Of a DNA stretch of 64,000 nt, positions 8,890 through 18,102 are shown one piece after another (the stretch's first letter is position 1; each line of letters opens with the position of its first letter). The stretch spans positions 248,001 through 312,000 of the forward strand of contig NZ_JAENIK010000013.1 of assembly GCF_016595465.1 (NCBI RefSeq). Reading direction: 5' to 3'. The position numbers and the translations under genes were made by a program. The stretch is from Luteolibacter yonseiensis. GTDB taxonomy: Bacteria; Verrucomicrobiota; Verrucomicrobiia; Verrucomicrobiales; Akkermansiaceae. The notes under the pieces were generated by a model. The model did no database searches. It was not told where the DNA came from and worked only from the letters and a program-made list of their open reading frames with translations.

Positions 8890-11800
8890 TCAGTTTTTCC
8901 CGACGCCGCCGTGGGAGACCGCATCACTGGCTTTCACGAGCAGATTGGCGAGGTCGTTGATCCTCACCGGCTTGTTCATGAACTCGTTCATTCCCGATTC
9001 GAAACACCGCTGCCGGTCGGCGGGGACGATGTTCGCGGTGAGCGCCGTGATGAAGGCCCGGGGATGGTCCGGAAAATGCCGTTCCCTTTCGCGGATCTTT
9101 TTCGTTGCCTCGATGCCATCCATTTCCGGCATCTGGAGATCCATCAGGATGCAGTCCGGATGCTCCTTCGCATGGAGTTCCATGGCTTCGAGACCGTTTT
9201 TCGCGCTGAGTGATTGGTAACCGAGCCTCTGGAGCAATGTGAGGATCAGCCGGAGATTGATCTTGTCATCCTCGACCGTGAGAATGCGGAGCGGATGACG
9301 GTGGGCGAAGTTCTCGTCCAGCTTCGCGGGTGCCGCACCTCCGGATTCCCCAAGTGCCGCGGACTCGTGAACCAGAGGGACGGCGAGAACGAACTCCGCG
9401 CCATGACCGGGCACGCTGCTCACCCGCAGGGTGCCGCCCATCAAGGTCGCGAGACGCCGGGAAATCGCCAAGCCGAGGCCTGAGCCGCCATAGCGTCGGG
9501 AAATGCTGGAATCCGCCTGGGTGAAAGGGAGGAAAATTTCCTCATGCTGCGAGGCAGGCAGCCCGGGACCGCTGTCCTTCACGGTGAATTCGTAGATGTC
9601 CGAATCCGCCTTCCGTTCCAGACCGAGGGTCACGGAACCGGAGCCGGTGAACTTGATGGCGTTTCCCACCAGATTCAACAGGATCTGGCGGATGCGGTTC
9701 GCATCGCCGTCAAGCTGGCGCGGGATGTTCCCGATGGGGAGAACCGTAAGCGCCAACCCTTTCTGGGCGGCTTGCCGCGCGAACAAGGTGTGGATCTCGG
9801 CAAGGGTGTCGGAGGGAGAGAAACGGACCGTCTCCAGCGGCAGATGGCCGGCCTCGATGCGGCTGAAGTCGAGGATGTTGTCCAGGATGCGCAACAGCGA
9901 CTCTCCGCTGGAGGTGATGATCCGCACGTAGTCCTGGCATTCCGGCGTGAGGTCGGCGGTACGGGCGAGAAGTTCCGAGAATCCGAGGATGCCGTTGAGC
10001 GGCGTGCGGACCTCGTGGCTCATCACCGCGAGGAACTCGCTTTTCGCGGATTCCCCGGCCCGCGCCTTCTCCGCGAGCTCCTTTTCGAGCGCCAGCGCGC
10101 GCGCCAGCTTGTCCTCGCGGATTCGCTCCATCGTCACGTCCCGGAAAGTCCAGATCCTGCCGTAATGGTGGCCGTCCCTGCCACGCACGGGGGATGAGAA
10201 ACGGTCGAGGATGGTGCCGTCCTCCAGTTCGACCTCGTCCCGCCCGATTTCGTCCGGATTGGCATAAAGCTGGGAGACCCTTTCCGAGAACCGCCGCGGA
10301 TCCTTCGTCCGCCCGATGACAAACGCGACCTGCAGCGAGTCGTCCGGACTCTCGGCGATCTCCGGAGGGATCTTCCACAGCTCGCTCATCCGCTGGTTCT
10401 GGAGAATCTTCCTCCCCTGGCGATCCACCACGAGAATGCCGTCCAGCGCGCCATCCACCTGAGCTTCGAAAAATGCGGTCCTCCGGAGCAGGGTTTCCTC
10501 GATGCGTTTTCTCTCGGTGATGTCCCGCTGGATGCCGATGAACCGGACAGGATCGTCATCGTGCGCCGGAATAACCGCCAGCGAGAGCTCGTTCCAGAAT
10601 GGCGTGCCGTCCTTGCGGTAATTCAGGATCTCCCCTTCGAACGGCTCGCAGGCATCGAGCGCGGCACGCATTTTCCGGATCACCTCCGGATCACTGTCCG
10701 GCCCTTGGAGGATGGAGCACTTCCGGCCGAGCACCTCGCTCTCCTCGTAGCCGGTGATCTTGGTGAAACTCGGGTTCGAGTAGGTGATGAGCCGGTTCTC
10801 ATCACAGATCAGGACGCCTTGGGACACCGCGACCAACGCCTGCTCCCGCAGATGGAGGAGCGACTCCCGCTCGTGGCGGTCGCTGAGATCGCGGATGATG
10901 CCGAGCAGGTTCCCGTCCGGCATCATCGTCGCCATCACCTCGGCCGGAAACGTCGAGCCGTCCTTGCGCCGGAACCACCACTCGTTGAGGAATGCGGATC
11001 CCACCTTGATCGCCGCCAGCGCCGGTTTGATGCGGTGGACCTCCTTGTCCACGAGAATGTCCGTGGCATTGAGCCCCACGAATTCGTCATGGGTGTAGCC
11101 GAGCATGCGGCAGACGCTCGGGTTGCCGTCGCGATAGGTCGCACCGAAGTCACAGACGACCAGCCCTTCCGGCGAGTAGTCGAAGAGGGTGCGGTATTGC
11201 TCCTCGCTCTGCCGCCGCTCTTCGGCGCGTGCGAAATTGTCGAGTGCGAAGGAGATGTCACCCGCCGCGGATGAGAGCAGCGCGATTTCCCTGTCCCTGA
11301 AAAAATCCGGTTCATCCGCGTAAACGCTCAGGATGCCGCACGGCCTGCCCTTCAGCCGGATCGGAAAAATCGCCGCGCCCCGGAGATGCCGCCGTTCCGC
11401 CTCCTCGTGCCAGATGGACATGCGCGGATCCACGGACATGTCCTGGCAGATATACGGACGGTCCTCCAGAAACGCCTGCGCCGAGGGAGCCCGCGCCGTC
11501 CCGGTGGGAATCCTCACGCCCTGTAAAAACTGGTTCGTATCGCCATGTTCCGCGATGGGCAGCAGCATCCCGGTGCTGTCATCGTGCCACCCGACCCACG
11601 CCATCGGGAATTCCCCCAGTTCAACGAGCACCTCGCAGACCTTGCGGAACAACGCGTCCCTGTCCGGGATCCATACAATCGCCTGGTTCACCTGGCTCAG
11701 CGCGGTGTAGAGGCGCGAAAGACGGGCGATCTCCCGCTCGCGCTCCTTGAGCAGTGTGATGTCCCGGGAGATTTTGGAAACTCCGACAATCCTCCCCCCG

Positions 11801-12540
11801 CCGTCCTTGATCGGAGACACCGACACCGAGACATCGATTAACCGCCCGTCCTTGGTCTGTCTCAGGGTTTCAAAGTGAGTCACGCGCTCCCCGTTCCTGA
11901 TCTTGCCGATGATGAACTCCTCCTCGTCCCGCCGGTCCTCCGGGATCAACCGAACGATCGACCCGCCGATCATTTCCTCCGCTCTGTAGCCGAACATTCT
12001 TTCCGCTCCCCTGTTCCAACTGGTGATGGTCCCCGAGAGGTCCTTGCCGATGATCGCGTCGTCGGACGATTCGACGATGGCCGCCAGACGGGTTGAGGCG
12101 ATCTCGGCCTTTTTCCTCTCCGTGATCACGGCGCGGATGGCGACATATTTGCGGATCTCTCCCAGTTCGTCGGCAAACGGCACGATCGTGGTGTCCACCC
12201 AATACAAGGTGCCATCCTTCGCGCGGTTCCTTATCTCTCCTTTCCAGACCTCCCCCCGCTGGATCGTGCTCCACATCTCGAGGAAAAACTCTTTCGGATG
12301 GAATCCCGAGTTGATGAGGCGGTGATCCTGTCCGATCAGCTCCTCCCGCGAGTATTGCGAAAGTTCGCAGAACTTGTCGTTCACGAAGGTGATAGTTCCC
12401 TGGGGATCGGTCACCGCGACAATGGCGTACTCGTCAAGCGCCGCCTTCAGGTCGCGGATCTCCTTGAGAGCGGCTTCGAAATGGCTCATCGACTCTTCCA
12501 TCTCCAGAGGATTCACCGGGGGGCTGGACGGGTTTTCCAT
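8890..12540 (-). CDS. Hybrid sensor histidine kinase with multiple PAS, GAF, kinase and receiver domains
   Basis: A 1216-residue soluble-looking hybrid kinase. Order by eye: PAS (about 30-140, SQYSREELIGQDHRLINSG), PAS (150-265), GAF (285-440, with DRPYICQDMSVDPR), three more PAS domains (445-815, each with the PAS/PAC pattern FIGIQRDITERKR or similar), HisKA with the phosphoacceptor His in FLAVMSHEVRTPLNG near residue 840, HATPase (950-1060; N box LLNLVGNAIKFT, G boxes DSGPGLP and GGSGLGLAI), and a C-terminal receiver (1085-1205) with the acceptor Asp in CILMDLQMPEMDG. No transmembrane helices are obvious, so the signal is probably cytoplasmic (redox, light or small molecule). The start MENPSSPP gives a clean N-terminus before the first PAS domain. 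Confidence 0.95.
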   Translation of the reverse strand: MENPSSPPVNPLEMEESMSHFEAALKEIRDLKAALDEYAIVAVTDPQGTITFVNDKFCELSQYSREELIGQDHRLINSGFHPKEFFLEMWSTIQRGEVWKGEIRNRAKDGTLYWVDTTIVPFADELGEIRKYVAIRAVITERKKAEIASTRLAAIVESSDDAIIGKDLSGTITSWNRGAERMFGYRAEEMIGGSIVRLIPEDRRDEEEFIIGKIRNGERVTHFETLRQTKDGRLIDVSVSVSPIKDGGGRIVGVSKISRDITLLKEREREIARLSRLYTALSQVNQAIVWIPDRDALFRKVCEVLVELGEFPMAWVGWHDDSTGMLLPIAEHGDTNQFLQGVRIPTGTARAPSAQAFLEDRPYICQDMSVDPRMSIWHEEAERRHLRGAAIFPIRLKGRPCGILSVYADEPDFFRDREIALLSSAAGDISFALDNFARAEERRQSEEQYRTLFDYSPEGLVVCDFGATYRDGNPSVCRMLGYTHDEFVGLNATDILVDKEVHRIKPALAAIKVGSAFLNEWWFRRKDGSTFPAEVMATMMPDGNLLGIIRDLSDRHERESLLHLREQALVAVSQGVLICDENRLITYSNPSFTKITGYEESEVLGRKCSILQGPDSDPEVIRKMRAALDACEPFEGEILNYRKDGTPFWNELSLAVIPAHDDDPVRFIGIQRDITERKRIEETLLRRTAFFEAQVDGALDGILVVDRQGRKILQNQRMSELWKIPPEIAESPDDSLQVAFVIGRTKDPRRFSERVSQLYANPDEIGRDEVELEDGTILDRFSSPVRGRDGHHYGRIWTFRDVTMERIREDKLARALALEKELAEKARAGESAKSEFLAVMSHEVRTPLNGILGFSELLARTADLTPECQDYVRIITSSGESLLRILDNILDFSRIEAGHLPLETVRFSPSDTLAEIHTLFARQAAQKGLALTVLPIGNIPRQLDGDANRIRQILLNLVGNAIKFTGSGSVTLGLERKADSDIYEFTVKDSGPGLPASQHEEIFLPFTQADSSISRRYGGSGLGLAISRRLATLMGGTLRVSSVPGHGAEFVLAVPLVHESAALGESGGAAPAKLDENFAHRHPLRILTVEDDKINLRLILTLLQRLGYQSLSAKNGLEAMELHAKEHPDCILMDLQMPEMDGIEATKKIRERERHFPDHPRAFITALTANIVPADRQRCFESGMNEFMNKPVRINDLANLLVKASDAVSHGGVGKN

Positions 12541-12674
12541 GGCTTAGAACCTATCGGATCACAAAGCTGAATGGAAAAGCCCGGACCGCCAGCTTTTTCT
12601 TTGTCAACTCTTTCCCAGTGCGTCGCCGAATCTCCTACCAGTCTCGCGCGATGGCTGGCGCGCCCCCGGACGGC

Positions 12675-12707
12675 AAAAAGCCCGGACCGGTCATCCGGCC
12701 CGGGCTT
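12675..12707 (-). terminator. Rho-independent terminator of the giant repeat-protein gene
   Basis: Read on the minus strand, an AAGCCCGG arm and a CCGGGCTT arm form an 8-bp stem (which further loop pairing may extend) followed by a short T run. It sits 20 bp after the stop codon of the 1684-residue protein gene. Confidence 0.75.
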
Positions 12708-12726
12708 GTAGATCCAAAGCCGGATA

Positions 12727-15700
12727 TCAGTTCACCTTCACCCGGAGGAATCCTTTTCCAGACAGACCGTTGGAGCTGTCGAGGCGGAAGGTGCGGTATT
12801 CATATTCCGCAGGTGCGGGCAGCAGGCCGGTGGTGACCGCCGGGATCACCCGGGAGACCGGACTGTCGAATGTCACCAGATCAGGCGAACCCTGGATGGT
12901 GTAGGTTGTCAGCCCGTCGATGGTGGTCGCGGCGGGTGACGTGCTTGTTCCGAAGGCCGGGGTGGACGAACGCACCGCGATGGTGAGCAGTTGCTCCTTG
13001 TCGCTGTCGTCATCGAGCGCCGTATCCTCCTGGATCGCATGAACTAGGGGTCCGCTGCCGCCATCGTTCGGCGAACCGCCAAGGGCGAACTCAAGGGCAT
13101 TCGAACTGCCGTCACCATCCGGATCCTTGGCGGAGCCGATGATGTCCGGATCCGTGACACCGGGGAAATACGAAGAAATCCACGAATCGTAGGCATTGCC
13201 CGCGCCGACCGTGAGCGTCAGCACGCCGGTGGACTCGGAATATCTCCAGGTGTTGACCCCATCCACCCTGGTCCAAACGTCGCCTGACTCGGTGAAACCA
13301 ATGACCGTGAAAGAGGCTCCATGGGATTTGTTCACCGAACTGTCGACCAAGGTCCAGCTGTTGCCGTTGGCGATGGCGGCGGCGGCGAGCTCGATGTTGA
13401 AATCGCCGTCCAGCGTGGCAGTTCCGGTTCCGGTGACACGGTTGGTCACGCCGTTCGCGCCGAGGAAGAAGCGCAGCCGGGCGTTGTCGGCCAGTGTCAC
13501 GCCGCCCGCGTTGATGGTGGTGTTTCCAAGATAGGTGTTTTGGCCGGCGAGGGTGAGCGTGCCGGTGCCGTTCTTGGTGATGCCGCCGCCTCCGCCCGCA
13601 TCCTGCAGCGCGCTGGTGGCGGTTACATTGAACGAGTTGGTGTCGATCACCACCCCGGCGGCCTCGATGCTGGCGAGCGTGAGGTTGCTGATGAACGCGG
13701 CGTTGTCACGGACAGCCTTCAGCGTGCCGCCGCCGAGGTTGAGCAGGCTGGTGGACACACCCGCGGTGGTGCCGCTGGTAATGCCGCCGATGGCGAGCGT
13801 GCCGCCCCGCAGGTTGTAGGTGTTGGTGCCGGAGGCGGTGCCGTTGCCGAGACGGAGCACGCCCGTTCCCCCGACGGTGGTCCCCGCATCGCTGTAGGCG
13901 GTGACGGTGCCACCGGTCTGGTTGACGGTGTTGCTGCCCGCGGTCGAATTGTTACCGAGGAGGAGGGAGGCGCTGCGCGTCAGTTTCACCTCGGCGGTGT
14001 CGCGGATGTTCAGGGTGGCCCTGCCGTTGTCATAGTTTCCTACGACGAAGTTGAACGCCCCGGTGCCGGTGTTCATGCTGAGCTGTCCGCCGCTGAGCGT
14101 GACGGTCGCGGTTCCCCGCTCTCCGAGCAACACGTTGTTCTTGATGGTCAGGACACCTCCGGACTGGTTGAAGGTGCCGACCCCCGTGGCCACCTGGCCG
14201 ACGCGGAACGAGCCGTTGACATTCAGGATGCCGGACGCGCTCAGGTTGAGGGTGGCGGTGCCTTCCTCACCGATGATCAGGCCCCGGTCGCCGGTGACCT
14301 GGTTGTAGGTGCCTCCGCTGATGTTGAGGAACGAGGCGGTGGACGAGGCGTAGCGGGCCACCGAGTTCCAGCCGTAGCCGTTGACGGTGCCGCCGCTGAG
14401 GTTCCAGGTGGCGTTGCCGTTGACGCCGAGCTGGAGGTTGTTGTCCCCGAAGTTGCTGAAGGTGCCGCCGGTCTGGTTGATGAGACCCGTGGCACCCGCA
14501 CCACGTCCCAACAGCGGGGTGCGCACGGAGATGACAGCGTTGTCCTGAAGCGTGATGGTCCCGGTGCCCGTTCCTTCCTCGCCGAGGGAAAAGTCATCGA
14601 AGTTGGTGAACGACGCGGTATCCTTGACGATGAGGTTTCCCGTGCCCCCAAAGCGCCCGATGGAAACGTAGGACAGGATGGACGCCGAACCGACATTGAC
14701 CGCGCTGGTGTCAGCGACGGTGAGGGTGACATTGGAAGCTCCGGCGGGGATTCCCGCGCCCAAGCCCATCTCGATCTGCCGGCTGTTGAACACCGAACCG
14801 CCGGTGAGCGTGATGTTGGTGGTGGCCCCGCGGCTTTCCCCCAGCAGGGAGGTGCCCGTGTTGTTCACCGTGGAACCGGCGATGTTGATGTTCTGGGTCG
14901 AGAGATTCGCGAGGCTGTTGGCGAAGCCGGTGGACAGATTCACCAGATTGACGGTGGAGCCGGTGATGTTGACGGTGGAGATGTTCCCCGCATCGCCGTT
15001 TCCACGACCGACGGCGAGCCAGCTTGAGGCGTTGAACGTGGTGTTCGTGATGTCAAGGGTCCCTCCGGACGTGGTGGTGGAACCCACCCAGACTCCGCCC
15101 GTTTGGATGACCTGGGCAGGTGTGGTTCCGCTGCCGTTCAGGACAAGCCTGCCTCCGTCGGCACGCACCGAAGTGGTCGTGCCGAGGGTGTTCGTGCCCG
15201 TTCCCGTGAGGATGAGCGTGCCGGGACCTTTTTTCACGAGTCCTCCGGCGGTGGAGGTGAGAGAGCCGCTGAAGGTCAGGTTGGCCGCCGCGTCCGCGAC
15301 CTCGATGCCGCCCCCATCCGCCACAACCGAGAAGCCGCGGTTGACCGTGGCGGAGCCTCCCGTATAGGTGAGAATGCCGCCCGCGAGGGCCAGGCTGGCG
15401 GGCGCGGCGCTGGAAGCGCCGATCGGACTGGCGACGCCGCCGTCGGCAAGAGTGCCGACGCTCAGGCTTCCTCCTTCGACCCGCGTGGTGCCGGTGAAAT
15501 CATTGATCGTGCCGATGGTGACCTTCGCGATCCCCTGCTTGGTAAGACCGACGGTGCCGGCGGCGGGATTGGAGATCTTGCCCGCCCCGGTGAGGGTGTA
15601 GTCAGCGGAGGAGTTGTTGAACTGCACCAACGCTCCGGGTCTCACCGTGACGCCGTTGCCGATGGTGACATCCGCGGTGACGACCGGCGAGAAGTCCGGT

Positions 15701-17781
15701 AGATAATCGCCGAACAGCACGGGATCGCCGTTGGCGAACATCGTGGGAAGAGAGGTGGCGGCATCCACCCAGTTGGTTGTGGTCGTGTCCCAGGCCCCGC
15801 TTGACGCACCCGTCCATGCAGGCGATTTCACCGAGACCCTGAGATCGATGGTGTTGTCCGTGGTGTTGTTCACCAGGGTCGCGGTGACTCCCAGCGGAAG
15901 GGTTCCCACCTTGAAACTGGTGAATCCGCCGGAACCGGCGAGGCTGGCGTAGCGGATGAGGGGAAATTGTCCTGTGCTGAGATTGCTGCCGGCGAGGTTG
16001 ATGGGGATGGTCCCCACGCCGCCATTGATGGTGAGGGCCCCCGTGATGTCGATGACAGCGGTGGCGGTATTGCCGTTCGCCCCGAGGTTGATGTCGATGC
16101 CGGAGGAGGCCTCAAGCGTCAGGCTGGCGGGGGTGATACTCACGGCCAGGACGCCCGCGCCCACGCCGAAGGTGGCGGAACCCGCCACGGTGACGGGACC
16201 GTTGGCGGCGTAGGAGTCGGTGGTGGTGACAAGCTTGCCGGCATTGACGAAGGTCGGGCCGGTGTAGGTGTTCGGACCGAGCAAGGTGAGGGTGCCGGCT
16301 CCCTGCTTGGTCAGGACACCGGTGCCCGAGATCACCTGGTTGATGCCGCTGCCGATGTCGAAACCGTTGGAATCGATGATCGCGCCGCCCGTCTTGATGT
16401 CGGCGACGTCCAGATTGTCAAGGAAGAGGGCCTGCGAGGAGGTCGCCTGGACCAGCGTGCCGTTGAAAGCGACCTCGGAATTTCCCGCTCCGCCGAAGAG
16501 GCGGCCCGTTTTCAGGGTGCCTCCGTTCAGATTCACCACACCGAGGTTGGCCGTATTGTTCCGGGCGACCATGAGGGTCGGCACCCGCACTTCTCCAGAC
16601 TGCGAGATATTCAGCGAGGCGAGACTGCCCTCTCCGATATAAACAGGTCCCTGCTGGATGTTCAGCAATCCGCCGCTGATGTTGATGATGCCCGAATTGG
16701 TCAGGCCGCCGGTTCCGATGGTCAGTCCGTTGGCCGCCGTACCGGTCTTGGTGACGGTGCCGCCCGTGATGTTGAGGGTGCCGTTCGCGCCATCGCGGCC
16801 CACGGCGATCCAATTGTTCACCGTGACCGCTCCCGTCTCGCTCAGATTGTAGACGCCGGTGGTCGTGGTGGTGGAGGTGGTGACGCTGTTCCCCACAAAG
16901 AACTCCCCGCCCGTCACCGAGACCGTGCCGCCGGATTGGAAGACCGTTCCGAGGGTGGGCGTGGTGGCACCCGCGAGGCCGCCGACGACGAAATTGTTCG
17001 CCCCCGCCTTGGTGAGCGTGCCGCCCGTCATGTTCAGGGTCCCGACGCCGCCCGCGCGGCCGATTCCCACGCCGTTGTTGTTCACGTTGATCGCGCCGCT
17101 TGAAAGGTTCACGACGCCGGTGCCCCTGCCTCCCACATTGCTCACCCCGACGTAGAAAGCCGCTCCGGGCAGGTTCAGGGTTCCACCGTTGAGGTTGAGG
17201 GTTCCGCTGTAGCTGCCTGAATTTCCCGCGACCGCCTGGGTATCACCGATGCGGAAGGTGTCGGCTCCGGTGGGGTTGTGGTTGAAAACCGCTCCGGAGC
17301 TGATGTTGAGAACTCCGGTGGAGCCAGCGGCAGGGGTGCCGAACCCGGACGCACCGCCGCCGACAAGCGTGTTGCCGCTGTTGGCATTGAAGATGGTGCC
17401 GGCTCCGGAAACAGTCAGCGTGCCGACTCCGGCCCCGCTCTGGCGGCCGGCCCAGACGGCTCCCGTGCTGTTGAAGGTGCCACCGGAGATTTCCAGGGTG
17501 CCCGCCGCGCCGTTGCCCGCGCGTGCCCCGGCGACGGTGGTGGTGCCGGAAGTATGTTGGGAAGTGCCTGCGTTGCCGATGTTGGCGTTGTCGAGAGTGC
17601 CCGGAACACCGGTGCCGGGCCCCGCCCCGACAAGCCAGTTGGCGGCGGTGTTGAAATCGCCGGTCGTCGTGTTCCAATTCAGTTCGAGCGCCTGCGAGTC
17701 AACTGTCAGACAAACGGTCAGGGCGGTGGCGAAAACGGTGGTCTGGAGAAAACTTGCGAAGGGCGATGTCTTGGATTTCAT
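12727..17781 (-). CDS. Giant exported autotransporter-type beta-strand repeat protein
   Basis: A 1684-residue secreted protein starting at the ATG that gives the signal peptide MKSKTSPFASFLQTTVFATA, cleaved after a short hydrophobic run. Almost the whole length is Gly/Thr/Asn-rich repeats of the autotransporter-associated beta-strand type, for example GTGVLTKQGAGTLTLLGPN, GGLVKKGPGTLILTGTGTN and GGITKNGTGTLTLAGQNTY, interspersed with pseudo-repeats of the form LNISGGT-x-N. This predicts a long parallel beta-helix. The C-terminal about 170 residues hold a verrucomicrobial-style module: YFPGVTDPDI, an Asp-rich calcium loop DPDGDGSSNALEFALGGSP, then a beta-rich tail ending FLRVKVN. No outer-membrane autotransporter barrel or VPEP tail is visible, so surface attachment is unclear. 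It is divergent from another giant exported gene. Confidence 0.85.
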   Translation of the reverse strand: MKSKTSPFASFLQTTVFATALTVCLTVDSQALELNWNTTTGDFNTAANWLVGAGPGTGVPGTLDNANIGNAGTSQHTSGTTTVAGARAGNGAAGTLEISGGTFNSTGAVWAGRQSGAGVGTLTVSGAGTIFNANSGNTLVGGGASGFGTPAAGSTGVLNISSGAVFNHNPTGADTFRIGDTQAVAGNSGSYSGTLNLNGGTLNLPGAAFYVGVSNVGGRGTGVVNLSSGAINVNNNGVGIGRAGGVGTLNMTGGTLTKAGANNFVVGGLAGATTPTLGTVFQSGGTVSVTGGEFFVGNSVTTSTTTTTGVYNLSETGAVTVNNWIAVGRDGANGTLNITGGTVTKTGTAANGLTIGTGGLTNSGIINISGGLLNIQQGPVYIGEGSLASLNISQSGEVRVPTLMVARNNTANLGVVNLNGGTLKTGRLFGGAGNSEVAFNGTLVQATSSQALFLDNLDVADIKTGGAIIDSNGFDIGSGINQVISGTGVLTKQGAGTLTLLGPNTYTGPTFVNAGKLVTTTDSYAANGPVTVAGSATFGVGAGVLAVSITPASLTLEASSGIDINLGANGNTATAVIDITGALTINGGVGTIPINLAGSNLSTGQFPLIRYASLAGSGGFTSFKVGTLPLGVTATLVNNTTDNTIDLRVSVKSPAWTGASSGAWDTTTTNWVDAATSLPTMFANGDPVLFGDYLPDFSPVVTADVTIGNGVTVRPGALVQFNNSSADYTLTGAGKISNPAAGTVGLTKQGIAKVTIGTINDFTGTTRVEGGSLSVGTLADGGVASPIGASSAAPASLALAGGILTYTGGSATVNRGFSVVADGGGIEVADAAANLTFSGSLTSTAGGLVKKGPGTLILTGTGTNTLGTTTSVRADGGRLVLNGSGTTPAQVIQTGGVWVGSTTTSGGTLDITNTTFNASSWLAVGRGNGDAGNISTVNITGSTVNLVNLSTGFANSLANLSTQNINIAGSTVNNTGTSLLGESRGATTNITLTGGSVFNSRQIEMGLGAGIPAGASNVTLTVADTSAVNVGSASILSYVSIGRFGGTGNLIVKDTASFTNFDDFSLGEEGTGTGTITLQDNAVISVRTPLLGRGAGATGLINQTGGTFSNFGDNNLQLGVNGNATWNLSGGTVNGYGWNSVARYASSTASFLNISGGTYNQVTGDRGLIIGEEGTATLNLSASGILNVNGSFRVGQVATGVGTFNQSGGVLTIKNNVLLGERGTATVTLSGGQLSMNTGTGAFNFVVGNYDNGRATLNIRDTAEVKLTRSASLLLGNNSTAGSNTVNQTGGTVTAYSDAGTTVGGTGVLRLGNGTASGTNTYNLRGGTLAIGGITSGTTAGVSTSLLNLGGGTLKAVRDNAAFISNLTLASIEAAGVVIDTNSFNVTATSALQDAGGGGGITKNGTGTLTLAGQNTYLGNTTINAGGVTLADNARLRFFLGANGVTNRVTGTGTATLDGDFNIELAAAAIANGNSWTLVDSSVNKSHGASFTVIGFTESGDVWTRVDGVNTWRYSESTGVLTLTVGAGNAYDSWISSYFPGVTDPDIIGSAKDPDGDGSSNALEFALGGSPNDGGSGPLVHAIQEDTALDDDSDKEQLLTIAVRSSTPAFGTSTSPAATTIDGLTTYTIQGSPDLVTFDSPVSRVIPAVTTGLLPAPAEYEYRTFRLDSSNGLSGKGFLRVKVN

Positions 17782-18102
17782 GCGGAATAATGGATTCAGG
17801 AGGGAGAAACGGATGCGCCCTCCCACATGAAAATGTCGCGAGCCGCCGGGGTGTTCCCCGAATTGCGAACTTTCCTGGAAATCAACCACCGGCCTCCCGT
17901 TCGACAGTCCCCGACCGCCAGGACTCCGGGAGGGATCGGGTCCGGTTCCGATCCGCCTGAAATAGGTTGACGCAAAAAGCGGGGTCGCCGACGCTCCGCC
18001 GCCCGCCCCCGGCCCCGCATCATGTTTAACCCGAACATGTGCCGTCCGGACGGTGCGGAAGACCCAACCCATATTCACAACCCATACCCGTACCTCCAAC
18101 CC
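17782..18102. other. Divergent intergenic region between two giant exported-protein genes
   Basis: 321 bp separates the start codons of the two divergently transcribed exported-protein genes and must hold both promoters. It is GC-rich and contains no further convincing open frame. I could not pick out a clear -35/-10 pair or operator by eye. Confidence 0.5.

Noticed and set aside
13321..17103. Long plus-strand frames opposite the giant repeat protein
   Set aside because: The minus strand shows coherent beta-strand repeats with signal peptide and terminator; the plus-strand frames mirror the repeat's codon bias.
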